A stretch of 64,000 nt of DNA from Acidobacteriaceae bacterium (lineage in GTDB: Bacteria > Acidobacteriota > Terriglobia > Terriglobales > Acidobacteriaceae): NCBI GenBank assembly GCA_035944135.1, contig DASZBM010000003.1, forward strand, positions 1-64,000, written 5' to 3'. The notes under the pieces were generated by a model. That model worked only from the letters and a program-made list of their open reading frames with translations. It was not told the origin of the DNA and did no database searches. Within the stretch, counting starts at the first letter, position 1, and each line of letters begins with the position of its first letter. Below, in pieces: positions 11,352-19,152 of the stretch. The translations under genes were made by a program, and so were the position numbers.

Positions 11352-11380
11352 AAAGACCCGCTCAGCCGAGCGGGTCTTTC
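11352..11380 (+). terminator. Rho-independent terminator
   Basis: A perfect 12-bp stem (11352-11363 with 11368-11379; core GACCCGCTC) with tetraloop AGCC. The arms begin with A residues and end with T residues, so it can serve both converging transcripts: the 9551-11345 operon and the cyclophilin gene on the other strand. Confidence 0.85.
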
Positions 11381-11397
11381 GTGCAGATCATCTGGAA

Positions 11398-11904
11398 CTA
11401 AGAGCGTTCGATCGTCACGCTCTCCAATACCACCGGCTTCTTCGGCCGGTCCATCGAGTCGCGCGGCACCTTGCTGATCTTCTCCACCACGTCATAGCCT
11501 TCCGTCACTTCGCCGAAGATCGTGTGCTTGCCGGTCAACCAGCTCGTATCGGTCACGGTGATGAAGAACTGCGAGCCATTTGTATTCGGTCCCGCATTCG
11601 CCATCGCCAGCTTGCCGGGCTGCTTGAAGTTGTGCGGCGAGCGCTTTGTCTCATCGGCGAACTTATAGCCCGGCCCGCCCATTCCATTGCCTTCCGGGTC
11701 GCCGCCCTGGATCATGAACTCAGGAATCACACGATGAAAGATCGTGCCATCGTACAGCTTCGGGCCCTTCTTCGAGCGCGAGTTCCATTCTTTCGTTCCC
11801 TCTGCGAGTTCGGTGAAATTCTTCACCGTCTCCGGCGCCTCCTGCTCAAACAGCTTGCACTTGATCGTTCCCTCTGAGGTCTTGAACACAGCAGTTGTAG
11901 CCAT
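11398..11904 (-). CDS. ppi: Cytoplasmic cyclophilin-type peptidyl-prolyl isomerase
   Basis: A 168-residue PPIase without a signal peptide. Motifs are F-H-R-V-I-P-E-F-M-I-Q-G-G-D with the catalytic Arg, the M-A-N-A-G-P-N-T-N-G-S-Q-F-F-I core and H-T-I-F-G-E-V. I use ATG 11904, which has GGAG upstream; a GTG immediately before it is also possible. It accelerates prolyl cis-trans isomerisation in protein folding. A second cyclophilin with a signal peptide lies just upstream, about 100 bases away across an intergenic repeat. Confidence 0.94.
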   Translation of the reverse strand: MATTAVFKTSEGTIKCKLFEQEAPETVKNFTELAEGTKEWNSRSKKGPKLYDGTIFHRVIPEFMIQGGDPEGNGMGGPGYKFADETKRSPHNFKQPGKLAMANAGPNTNGSQFFITVTDTSWLTGKHTIFGEVTEGYDVVEKISKVPRDSMDRPKKPVVLESVTIERS

Positions 11905-11945
11905 CACGTCTCCTTATCGAACTTTGTTGTTTTGTTTTTCTTGTT

Positions 11946-11990
11946 GTCATTCCGACCCTGAGCGGAGTCGAGGGGGAGGAACCTGCTTTC
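11946..11990 (+). repeat. Dispersed intergenic repeat (copy 1 of 3 seen)
   Basis: A stretch with core GTCATTCCGACCCTGAGC and end GGAACCTGCTTT. Related copies occur at 34417-34460 (opposite orientation) and, shorter, at 21059-21091. It fills the gap between the two cyclophilin genes. Confidence 0.6.
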
Positions 11991-12008
11991 ATGAGATGCC
12001 CGCATGCC

Positions 12009-12746
12009 CTAATGCTGTGTCGCGCCCGCTGGTGGCGCAGCCTGCGCTGCCGCAGGATCCGGCGGAATCGGTTGCCCGTCCGGCACAATCGTCACCTTGT
12101 TGACCACCACTGGCGTCACCGGCTTGTCCTCCGAGTCTCGCTCCACACGTGCAATCGTTGCCACGATCAGCACCGAGTGCGTGTCGCACTGCCCGAAGAT
12201 CGTGTGTTTCCCATTCAACTCCGGTACCGCCTTTTCTGTGATGAAAAACTGCGAGCCATTCGTGTTCGGTCCTGCATTCGCCATCGCCAACCTTCCCGGC
12301 ACATCAAACCGCAGCGACGGCGAAAACTCATCCTCGAAGAAATAGCCAGCGTCGCCGGCCCCGGTTCCCAGCCTGTCGCCGCCTTGAATCATGAACTCCG
12401 GAATCACGCGATGAAACGTCGTGCCGTCGTAGAACGGTTTGCCCGTCACCTTTTGCTGCGTCACCGGGTCCGTCCACGCCTTCGTTCCCGTCGCCAGCCC
12501 GACAAAGTTATCTACCGTCTTCGGCGCTTCCTTCGCAAACAGCTTGCACGTCAGCCGTCCCATCGTCGTATCGAAGATCACAGTCGGCCCCGTGGGAACC
12601 GCCGGCGGAGCCTCCTGGGCTACCGTCGATGGAGCATCCGGCAACTGTGTCGGTGTGCTCGATTGTGTCTGCGCCAGTCCTCCGATGCTGCACATCGTCA
12701 GACCGGCAACTCCCAGCGTCCGTAACGAAAATCCAGTCAAACTCAT
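12009..12746 (-). CDS. Secreted cyclophilin-type peptidyl-prolyl isomerase
   Basis: A 245-residue PPIase with an N-terminal signal peptide (about residues 1-25, ending G-G-L-A-Q) and a Ser/Thr/Pro-rich linker to residue 52. It then has a cyclophilin domain with F-H-R-V-I-P-E-F-M-I-Q-G-G-D, M-A-N-A-G-P-N-T-N-G-S-Q-F-F-I and H-T-I-F-G-Q. The C-terminal tail is Pro/Ala-rich. It is probably a periplasmic foldase. It is clearly paralogous to the cytoplasmic cyclophilin downstream, so a tandem duplication followed by gain of a signal peptide is likely. Confidence 0.92.
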   Translation of the reverse strand: MSLTGFSLRTLGVAGLTMCSIGGLAQTQSSTPTQLPDAPSTVAQEAPPAVPTGPTVIFDTTMGRLTCKLFAKEAPKTVDNFVGLATGTKAWTDPVTQQKVTGKPFYDGTTFHRVIPEFMIQGGDRLGTGAGDAGYFFEDEFSPSLRFDVPGRLAMANAGPNTNGSQFFITEKAVPELNGKHTIFGQCDTHSVLIVATIARVERDSEDKPVTPVVVNKVTIVPDGQPIPPDPAAAQAAPPAGATQH

Positions 12747-12789
12747 TCAGTTACAGGCTACTCCGTCTTCACTCGGGTGCGCAAAACGC

Positions 12790-13956
12790 TTACTCCGCCG
12801 CGTCCTGCACCGCATCCATCACACGCAGCAGATTCTCTCCGAGAATCTTCCGCATCTGCGCGCTCGTATACCCGCGCTGCATCAGCGACTCATAAATCTT
12901 CGGCAAATCCGCCGCGCTCTCCAGCCCTTCCGGCAAAATTCCAAATCCATCAAAGTCCGTCCCGATCCCTACATGGTCGATGCCCGCAACCTTCGCCACA
13001 TGATCGATGTGGTCCACCACCCGCTCAAACGACGGGCGCTTCAGCGTCCCCGCACGCGCTGCAAAAAACTCGCGATCCGCCTTCAGCGCAACAGAGTAGG
13101 GAACTGGCTCACCGCGCTCGCGATACTTAGCCGCAGCCTTCTCCGTCAGCGCTTCACGTTCCGGCGACGTCGCACTCCACGCCTCGCGCCACGCATCATC
13201 CACAAACGACGCGTAGAAGTTCACCATCACGATCCCATCGCTCGTTGCCACGGCCCGCAACTGCTCATCCGTCAGATTCCGTGGTGCGCTCGCCAGCGCC
13301 CGCGCACTCGAGTGCGACGCAATCACCGGCGCATGTGTCGTCTCCAACACATCCCAGAACGTCTTGTCCGAAACGTGGCTCACATCCACCATCATCCCCA
13401 GCCGATTCATCTCGCGTACTACAACGCGCCCAAACTGGGTCAGCCCGTTGTGATGCGCCACACTCGCATTGTCGATATCGCCCGAACTATCCGCCCACTC
13501 ATTCGAGTTCGCCCACGTCAGCGTCATGTACCGCACGCCGAGCCGGTGATAGATCCGCAGCAGCGCCAGGCTGTTTTCAATCGAGTGCCCTCCTTCGATC
13601 CCCAGCAGCACGCAAAACTTCCCGTCCGCATGCGCCCGCCGCACATCCTCCGCGCACAATCCCAGCGCCAGTTCCTGCGGATGCCTCCGCAACTGCTCGT
13701 ACACGCCGTCGATCAACTCGAGTGTGCGACGCGCATATCTTCCGCGCCACTCATCCGGCTGCACCCAGATCGCAAAAAACTCCGCCGACAGCCCTCCCGC
13801 CCGCGCAGTCTCAAGGTTCAGGTGCCCGTCGCTCAGCGGCCCATCAAACTCCCATCTTTCATCGACGAACCGTTGCGGCGTGTCCGCATGTCCATCGATC
13901 ACGATCGCGTCCTTCAACTCTTCAGGCAGCAGCAACGTTCTCCTCTCGCACTTCAC
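12790..13956 (-). CDS. Membrane (renal-type) dipeptidase, family M19
   Basis: A 388-residue zinc dipeptidase of the amidohydrolase fold. Metal ligands are visible as I-D-G-H-A-D-T (His and Asp), G-I-E-G-G-H (bridging Glu) and two later His in V-D-V-S-H-V-S and I-A-S-H-S-S-A-R. G-I-G-T-D-F-D-G-F-G lies near the C-terminus. No signal peptide is evident. Its start overlaps the end of the upstream membrane protein gene by 35 bases, so the two are coupled. Confidence 0.93.
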   Translation of the reverse strand: MKCERRTLLLPEELKDAIVIDGHADTPQRFVDERWEFDGPLSDGHLNLETARAGGLSAEFFAIWVQPDEWRGRYARRTLELIDGVYEQLRRHPQELALGLCAEDVRRAHADGKFCVLLGIEGGHSIENSLALLRIYHRLGVRYMTLTWANSNEWADSSGDIDNASVAHHNGLTQFGRVVVREMNRLGMMVDVSHVSDKTFWDVLETTHAPVIASHSSARALASAPRNLTDEQLRAVATSDGIVMVNFYASFVDDAWREAWSATSPEREALTEKAAAKYRERGEPVPYSVALKADREFFAARAGTLKRPSFERVVDHIDHVAKVAGIDHVGIGTDFDGFGILPEGLESAADLPKIYESLMQRGYTSAQMRKILGENLLRVMDAVQDAAE

Positions 13957-14944
13957 CGTCCGCGCTACCGCTCAACTCCGCGCGCAGAATCGCAGCAGCA
14001 CACACCGCTATGAACACCGCGATGTCGCCATAAATTCTCACCTCTAGTATCTGCCCTACGCACAGCAGCATCAGCACCCAAATCGGCAGCAGGAGCACAC
14101 ACGCCCTCAGCCGCGGCGCCGAGATCAAATCCCTCCGCCAATAAATCCACGGCATCAGAAACGCCGACCCGCTCAAAATCCCCGGCCACAGCACCGGCTT
14201 CGCAAGCTTATGCAGATTGCCGATGATGCGTGCTCCCGCCTCCGTCGGATTCCCGGCGTACTTGTGGTGCAGCGCCGCCGTAATCGCGACCCACACAACA
14301 CAAAGCGCAGCAACCTGCGCCACATCGCGCATCTTCACGGCACGCATCCGCCAGCGTCCCTCGCTCCACACTGCCACCGCCGCGCGCGCCAGGATCAGGA
14401 ACACCGTCGTCTCGCGGTTCCACGTCGCCACCGCAAACAACAGCAGCAGCCACCAGAATTTGTCCGCCAGCACCAGGTACAGTCCCCAGCCCAGGAACAT
14501 CATCGACACTGGATCGTACGGAAACGTAAACGGAACGCCCAGGTAGAAGTCGAAGATGAACACAACAATCAACACCGCGAAAGACAGAAGCGGCACCCGC
14601 GCCTTCGGCCAGTACATGCGCTCAATCTTGCGCGCCGCCCATACGCTCAGCAGGATCGAACAAAACGTAACCAGCAGAATTACCAGCCGCTCCGGCGAGT
14701 TGATTCCAGCGCGCCCGATCGTATGCCTCTGCACAAAGCCGGAATTTCCCGCCCACAGCAGGGGATAGCGCATCAGCTCACGCGCTTGGAAGGGCATCCG
14801 CTCCTGCCCCAGCGCATACTTCCGCAGGTCCAAATATGGTGACGGCTCAATGGTATAAAGCTGTGCAACAAAGCCAGCCACAAAAAATACGATGATGCAC
14901 GAGTACCAACCAGCCAACCGGCTGCGTAGCCGCTCTGTGGTCAT
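13922..14944 (-). CDS. Polytopic membrane protein, unknown function
   Basis: A 340-residue protein with about eight hydrophobic helices. It has a positively charged N-terminus (M-T-T-E-R-L-R-S-R) and a conserved-looking W-N-R-E-T-T-V-F-L segment inside the membrane region. That W-N-R-E-T motif recurs in bacterial membrane proteins annotated as putative glycosyltransferases, but I cannot assign activity. The 3' end overlaps the dipeptidase start. Confidence 0.72.
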   Translation of the reverse strand: MTTERLRSRLAGWYSCIIVFFVAGFVAQLYTIEPSPYLDLRKYALGQERMPFQARELMRYPLLWAGNSGFVQRHTIGRAGINSPERLVILLVTFCSILLSVWAARKIERMYWPKARVPLLSFAVLIVVFIFDFYLGVPFTFPYDPVSMMFLGWGLYLVLADKFWWLLLLFAVATWNRETTVFLILARAAVAVWSEGRWRMRAVKMRDVAQVAALCVVWVAITAALHHKYAGNPTEAGARIIGNLHKLAKPVLWPGILSGSAFLMPWIYWRRDLISAPRLRACVLLLPIWVLMLLCVGQILEVRIYGDIAVFIAVCAAAILRAELSGSADGEVREENVAAA

Positions 14945-15078
14945 CGTCTCTGGCCACTCCGCCGCATAAATGCAGTTATCGCGTTACATAGCGCCTTCAT
15001 CCTCCTCACCGTACCATAGCGACCGCCGCGGCAACCCCGTCCCGCGGCCCTCCATCTTAACCGGTGAGAGGTGAACAC

Positions 15079-15282
15079 ATGGCAAGTGGCTTAGATTCCA
15101 CCAAAACCGGAGCAAGACCCTCGCATGAAGCGATTGAGTCCAGCGGCGGCCAGGCGACCGACGTAGACACTTCAAAACGCAAGCACATGGACCACGAGGC
15201 GATGGAATCCGCAAAGCGCTCCCAGAACCGCATCCACGACAACGAAACCAAGAATCCCGGCAGCTCAGAATTTACGAAGTAG
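15079..15282 (+). CDS. Small hydrophilic protein
   Basis: A 67-residue highly charged protein rich in Ser, Lys, His, Asp and Glu, with no hydrophobic core, so probably intrinsically disordered. It contains H-E-A-I-E-S and H-E-A-M-E-S-A, an imperfect duplication. I chose ATG 15079, preceded by GAGAGGTG; GTG 15064 is an alternative. Its composition recalls small stress-linked hydrophilic proteins, but no family is recognised. A clear terminator follows the stop. Confidence 0.65.
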   Translation: MASGLDSTKTGARPSHEAIESSGGQATDVDTSKRKHMDHEAMESAKRSQNRIHDNETKNPGSSEFTK

Positions 15283-15299
15283 ATAGATCCGAACGCAGA

Positions 15300-15328
15300 A
15301 GAAACCCCGCCCGCGCGGGGTTTCTTTT
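15300..15328 (+). terminator. Rho-independent terminator
   Basis: A perfect 11-bp stem (15300-15310, 15315-15325, core AAACCCCGC) with a CCGC loop, followed by a T-rich run, 18 bases after the stop of the small hydrophilic protein gene. Confidence 0.85.
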
Positions 15329-15399
15329 CCTCAGCCTTTCAACCGCGGCCGCCTCTTTACGAGCTCGTCCGCCCGGGAGTACTATTCCGCCAGCAGTAC

Positions 15400-15427
15400 A
15401 AAGCCCCGCTTGGCGCGGGGCTTTTTT
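15400..15427 (+). terminator. Second hairpin terminator, towards hicA 3' end
   Basis: A 10-bp stem (AAAGCCCCGC at 15400-15409 and 15415-15424) followed by a run of T. It resembles the terminator about 90 bases earlier and separates the + strand transcript from the converging hicBA genes. Confidence 0.75.
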
Positions 15428-15443
15428 CTTTGTTCCTCCAGAA

Positions 15444-15683
15444 TCAGATGCCGCGAAGAATCTCTTCACGCGAGACGTTCTTGTGTTCGGCGACCATGCG
15501 AATGATCGCACTCAGCGTGCCTGCGCGGAGAGGTTTATGCGCTGGAATCGGCAGCGTTTGCCCCAAGGGAGTCTCTGTTCGCAAAATGATGTGACTTCCC
15601 GTTTGCCGCTCTTCCGCATAACTCCACCGACGGATCAAGTGGTCGGCCAAATCGCGACCGTACAAATCACGAGGAACCTTCAC
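15444..15683 (-). CDS. hicA: HicA family mRNA interferase toxin
   Basis: A 79-residue dsRBD-like toxin of the HicA/YcfA family, which cleaves mRNA. The family catalytic His lies in the G-S-H-I-I-L-R segment (H31), followed by L-P-I-P-A-H-K-P-L-R-A-G-T-L, the typical second half. Its ATG overlaps the HicB stop by four bases, so toxin translation is coupled to antitoxin translation. The antitoxin-first order is common for this family. Confidence 0.88.
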   Translation of the reverse strand: MKVPRDLYGRDLADHLIRRWSYAEERQTGSHIILRTETPLGQTLPIPAHKPLRAGTLSAIIRMVAEHKNVSREEILRGI

Positions 15684-15889
15684 GCGACTGCCAGCACCTG
15701 CTCAACGTGGAGAAAAAGCCGTATACGCGCCGGCGGCTCAGAGTCATGAAAGTAACCCTTCACCGCATCCAGCACCATGTAGCAGAGCTCATCCCACGAA
15801 TCGCCTTGGGTCACAATGCTTTCACCGACCGCGACCGCCACGTAGCCGCCGTCCGATTCCTGCGTCACGTTGAAGAGGAGCTCACTCAT
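15680..15889 (-). CDS. hicB: HicB-like antitoxin (single domain)
   Basis: A 69-residue partial-RNase-H-fold antitoxin: V-T-Q-E-S-D-G-G-Y-V-A-V-A-V near the N-terminus and a G-D-S-W-D-E-L-C-Y-M-V-L-D-A-V helix. It lacks the C-terminal DNA-binding domain (HTH or ribbon-helix-helix) that many HicB proteins have, so autoregulation of the operon, if any, must come from elsewhere. It forms a two-gene module with hicA. Confidence 0.82.
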   Translation of the reverse strand: MSELLFNVTQESDGGYVAVAVGESIVTQGDSWDELCYMVLDAVKGYFHDSEPPARIRLFLHVEQVLAVA

Positions 15890-15944
15890 GCGAACAGACT
15901 ACTGATCCGGCAACCTCGATTCAAGCCTGATTCGTGAGCTAGTC

Positions 15945-16754
15945 TTACCGCCGGAACAGATCCTTTACCTGCTGCACGAACGCATCTCTTCCGATATCGC
16001 TGATCGCCTCGGTCAGCGGCAACTGCTTTGGACACGCCTGCACGCAGTTTTGCGCAAATCCGCACTCCTGCACGCCGCCGTCACCGGCCAGCGCCCGCAG
16101 CCGCTCTTCCTTCAACACCGCGCCTGCCGGATCCATGTTGAACAGCTTCGCCTGCGCAATCGTTGCCGCGCCCACAAAGTTCGTCACGTCGTTGAACTGC
16201 GGACAAACCTCCATGCAGATCGTGCACGAGATGCAGTTCGACAGCGGATACCGTTGCTCCTGGATCTGCGGGAACTGCCGCGGCGCCGGGCCCAGGTCAT
16301 ACGTGCCATCGATCGGCACCCAAGCCTTTACGGCCTTCAAATTCTCGAACAGCACACTGCGATCGACCGCAAGATCCCGCACCACTGGAAACTTCGACAG
16401 CGGCTCCAGCGTGATCGTGCCGCGGCCATCGGCGCCCAGCAGCTTGTCCACCAGCGCCGAGCACGCCATCATCGCCTTGCCATTGATCCGCATCGCACAA
16501 CTTCCGCAGATCTCCTCGAGGCAGTTCGAGTCATAGCTCACCGGCGTCGTTGGCTTGCCATCCGCCGTCGTGGGATTCAGCGCAATCTCACCCAGCACCG
16601 ACGTGATATTCATCCCCGGCCGATAGGGAATCGCGAACGTCTCATCTTTCGCGGGCGCGTCGGGCGTCGCCTGCCGCTTCACCTTCACCGTGAACGTGCG
16701 TCCCGTAGCCGTTGGAGTCGCCGTCGTTACTTCAGCCGTCGCGCCTGCTGCCAT
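15945..16754 (-). CDS. sdhB: Succinate dehydrogenase/fumarate reductase iron-sulfur subunit
   Basis: A 269-residue membrane-associated iron-sulfur protein that passes electrons from SdhA to the quinone site. The [2Fe-2S] ligands are C78, C83, C86 and C98 (E-E-I-C-G-S-C-A-M-R-I-N-G). The [4Fe-4S]/[3Fe-4S] ligands fall in C-I-S-C-T-I-C-M-E-V-C-P (C174, C177, C180, C184) and C-G-F-A-Q-N-C-V-Q-A-C-P (C231, C237, C241). I chose ATG 16754, which has GAGAGGA about 8 bases upstream; ATG 16784 is in frame too. The N-terminus is Ala/Thr-rich. It is the last gene of the sdh cluster, separated from sdhA by three microproteins. Confidence 0.95.
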   Translation of the reverse strand: MAAGATAEVTTATPTATGRTFTVKVKRQATPDAPAKDETFAIPYRPGMNITSVLGEIALNPTTADGKPTTPVSYDSNCLEEICGSCAMRINGKAMMACSALVDKLLGADGRGTITLEPLSKFPVVRDLAVDRSVLFENLKAVKAWVPIDGTYDLGPAPRQFPQIQEQRYPLSNCISCTICMEVCPQFNDVTNFVGAATIAQAKLFNMDPAGAVLKEERLRALAGDGGVQECGFAQNCVQACPKQLPLTEAISDIGRDAFVQQVKDLFRR

Positions 16755-16941
16755 TTCTGTGATCCTCTCTTGCATGAACCTCACCCGACCCTTCGGTCAC
16801 CGGGTGCTTGCCCTTATCCCGAACCTTCTGGCGCTTTCCGTCAATCCACGCGCCGTACAGCACAATCAACCCATAAAACCCTACCGCCACAACCGCCAGC
16901 ACGATCCCCACGACCGTCGTGCTCAAGTGTGGATGCGCCAT
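16732..16941 (-). CDS. Single-TM microprotein in sdh operon (69 aa)
   Basis: A 69-residue protein with one hydrophobic helix (T-T-V-V-G-I-V-L-A-V-V-A-V-G-F-Y-G-L-I-V-L-Y) followed by a basic, His-rich tail. ATG 16941 has GGAGG 7-11 bases upstream, inside the end of the preceding 35-codon ORF. Its 3' end overlaps the sdhB start by 23 bases. Position and layout suggest a small accessory subunit or assembly factor of the membrane complex, but no family is recognised. Confidence 0.7.
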   Translation of the reverse strand: MAHPHLSTTVVGIVLAVVAVGFYGLIVLYGAWIDGKRQKVRDKGKHPVTEGSGEVHAREDHRNGSRRDG

Positions 16942-16945
16942 CGCT

Positions 16946-17053
16946 TCATTTCCTCCACCGCTGCCGCCTGCCTCCACGCGCCTGATAAAACAACCGTCCC
17001 ACCGTAGCCGCAACAACCAACACCACCACGACGACCTCTTCGGTGTGTGTCAT
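16946..17053 (-). CDS. 35-residue membrane microprotein in sdh operon
   Basis: A very small ORF (35 aa) running MTHTEEVVVVVLVVAATVGR and then L-F-Y-Q-A-R-G-G-R-R-Q-R-W-R-K. It has one hydrophobic helix and a strongly basic C-terminus (positive-inside, so probably N-out). A strong Shine-Dalgarno (GAAGGAGGG) lies 4 bases before its ATG at 17053. It ends 4 bases before the next ATG, whose own SD lies within this ORF. The tight spacing and good SD make it likely to be real despite its size. Confidence 0.62.
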   Translation of the reverse strand: MTHTEEVVVVVLVVAATVGRLFYQARGGRRQRWRK

Positions 17054-17080
17054 GCGCCCTCCTTCGCGGCTCCGGCTACA

Positions 17081-17293
17081 TCAATGCCGGTGGTGCAGAC
17101 GAGCCTGATGCTCCGCCTCTGTCCCTGCCGCAATCCCTTCCTCGGTCCCGTAGTGCTGATGCGTGCTGCCCTCAAGCTCCTGTGTCCGGTGCTTGATGCG
17201 CAGGTTGTACCAGATCATGTAGCTGACCACCGCAACAAAAACGATGACCAAAAGGACGTAAACCACTCGAGTAAGCGCTTCAGGTCCGAACAT
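17081..17293 (-). CDS. Single-TM microprotein downstream of sdhA (70 aa)
   Basis: A 70-residue protein with one hydrophobic helix (V-V-Y-V-L-L-V-I-V-F-V-A-V-V-S-Y-M-I-W-Y) and a hydrophilic tail ending in a His-rich A-R-L-H-H-R-H. AAGG lies upstream of ATG 17293. It is followed after 27 bases by the 35-residue ORF. The His-rich end could bind metal or heme, but this is inference. No family recognised. Confidence 0.7.
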   Translation of the reverse strand: MFGPEALTRVVYVLLVIVFVAVVSYMIWYNLRIKHRTQELEGSTHQHYGTEEGIAAGTEAEHQARLHHRH

Positions 17294-17360
17294 GATTGCC
17301 TTAGATGGCGGTCTCCACCGCCAGGGCTGGGTCGAATCCTCAGAGGTCTACGCGCCGCAC

Positions 17361-19139
17361 CTAAGCTGTAGCGTCGTACCTCCGCGGTCTCGGCGGAATA
17401 AACTGCGTGTCGACCTCCTCCCACTCAAACGCCGGTGCGCCATTGCGGAAGAAAGCCTTGGTCGTCTTCAAAAACCTCTCATCATTGCGTTCCGGGAAGT
17501 CCGGCTTATAGTGCGCGCCGCGGCTCTCATCGCGCAGCTTCGCTCCCTGCACCACCACGCGGCTCAGCTCGAGCATATTCCACAGCTGCCGCGCGAACGC
17601 AAAGCTCGTATTCGCCCACTGGCTCTTGTCCGCCAGGTTCACATTGCGGAACCGGTCCATCAGCTCCACAATCTTTGCGTCCGCTTCCTCGAGCCCCTTG
17701 TTGTACCGGATGATCGTCGCGTGCCGCGTCATCGTATCGCCCAGCTCGCGCCATATCCTGAACGGATTCTCATTCCCGGAGTTATTCAGCAGCCGCGAGT
17801 TCATCTCAATCTGCCGCTGCTTCTCCGCCGCATGGCCCCCATCGCCGGTCTGCGGAGCCAGCCCCTTGGCATACGCCATCGCATTCGGCCCGGCCACAAA
17901 CCCGCCGTAGATGCAGCTCAGCAGGGAATTCGCGCCCAGCCGGTTCGCTCCATGAATCGAATAATCCGCCTCGCCCGCCGCATAAATCCCCGGCACATTC
18001 GTCATCTGGTTGAAGTCCACCCACAGGCCGCCCATCGTGTAGTGCATGCCCGGGAAGATCTTCATCGGCACCTCGCGCGGGTCGTCGCCGACAAACTTCT
18101 CGTAGATCTCCAGAATCCCTTCCAGCTTCCTGTCCAGCGTCGCGCGATCGATGTGCGTCAGGTCCAGGTACACCATCGGCTGCCCATCGATCCCCATCCC
18201 AAACTCGTACACCACGCGATGAATCGCTCGCGTCGCCACATCACGAGGCACCAGATTCCCGTACTTCGGATACCACTCCTCCAGGAAGTACCAGCGCTCG
18301 CCCTCAGGAATCGACTTCGCCTCACGCTTGTCGTTCTTATCCTTCGGCACCCACACGCGCCCGCCCTCACCGCGCGCGCTCTCGCTCATCAGCCGCAGCT
18401 TGTCCTCACCGGGGATGGCGGTAGGATGCACCTGGATGAACTCGCCATTCGCATACGCCGCGCCCTGCTGATACAGCGCCGCCTGCGCACTCCCCGTGCA
18501 CACGACGGAGTTGGTGCTCTTCCCAAAAATCGCCCCAATGCCACCCGTGCACACGATGATCGCGTCCGCCGGGAACGTCCGCACCTCCATCGTGCGCAGG
18601 TCCATCGCACAAATTCCGCGGCACGCACCCTTCTCATCCAGCACGGCGGAGAGGAACTCCCACCCCTCGTACTTCTGCACCTTGCCTTCGCTCTCGTAGC
18701 GACGCACCTGCTCATCCAGCGCATACAGCAGCTGCTGCCCCGTCGTCGCTCCCGCAAACGCCGTCCGGTGATACAGCGTCCCGCCGAACCGCCGAAAATC
18801 CAGCAAGCCCTCGGGCGTCCGGTTGAACGGCACGCCCATGCGGTCCAGCAGGTCGATAATCGCCGGTCCCATCTCGCACATCTGCTTCACCGGCGTCTGG
18901 TTGGCAAGGAAGTCGCCGCCATACACCGTGTCGTCAAAGTGCTTCCACGTGCTGTCGCCCTCGCCCTTCAGGTTCTTGGCCGAGTTGATGCCGCCCTGCG
19001 CGCACACCGAGTGCGACCGCTTCACCGGCACAATCGAAAACAAATCGACCTTACCACCCGCCTCGGCGATCTTGATGACGGCCGCCAGCCCCGCCAGCCC
19101 GCCTCCAACAACGATGATCCTTGGTGTTGCTGCTGCCAT
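17361..19139 (-). CDS. sdhA: Succinate dehydrogenase/fumarate reductase flavoprotein subunit
   Basis: A 592-residue flavoprotein that oxidises succinate to fumarate. FAD-binding G-G-G-L-A-G is at residues 12-17. The His that links FAD covalently lies in R-S-H-S-V-C-A-Q-G-G (H43). The active-site Q-V-H-P-T-A-I-P segment and H-Y-T-M-G-G-L follow. Sequence and length fit the type-B (menaquinone, Bacillus/Wolinella-like) enzymes, in line with a single large SdhC anchor. It starts MAAATPRI, sharing its first codons with a 20-residue ORF at 19400-19462. GAGGT precedes the ATG. Confidence 0.96.
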   Translation of the reverse strand: MAAATPRIIVVGGGLAGLAAVIKIAEAGGKVDLFSIVPVKRSHSVCAQGGINSAKNLKGEGDSTWKHFDDTVYGGDFLANQTPVKQMCEMGPAIIDLLDRMGVPFNRTPEGLLDFRRFGGTLYHRTAFAGATTGQQLLYALDEQVRRYESEGKVQKYEGWEFLSAVLDEKGACRGICAMDLRTMEVRTFPADAIIVCTGGIGAIFGKSTNSVVCTGSAQAALYQQGAAYANGEFIQVHPTAIPGEDKLRLMSESARGEGGRVWVPKDKNDKREAKSIPEGERWYFLEEWYPKYGNLVPRDVATRAIHRVVYEFGMGIDGQPMVYLDLTHIDRATLDRKLEGILEIYEKFVGDDPREVPMKIFPGMHYTMGGLWVDFNQMTNVPGIYAAGEADYSIHGANRLGANSLLSCIYGGFVAGPNAMAYAKGLAPQTGDGGHAAEKQRQIEMNSRLLNNSGNENPFRIWRELGDTMTRHATIIRYNKGLEEADAKIVELMDRFRNVNLADKSQWANTSFAFARQLWNMLELSRVVVQGAKLRDESRGAHYKPDFPERNDERFLKTTKAFFRNGAPAFEWEEVDTQFIPPRPRRYDATA

Positions 19140-19152
19140 TCAGTACCTCGAT

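Noticed and set aside
11398-12746. Tandem cyclophilins as a frameshifted single gene
   Set aside because: Each has a complete cyclophilin core; one is exported and one is not, so they are paralogues.
12439-14013. 524-codon open frame antisense to the dipeptidase and cyclophilin
   Set aside because: Spans two real genes and a gap; Arg/His/Pro-rich and without motifs.
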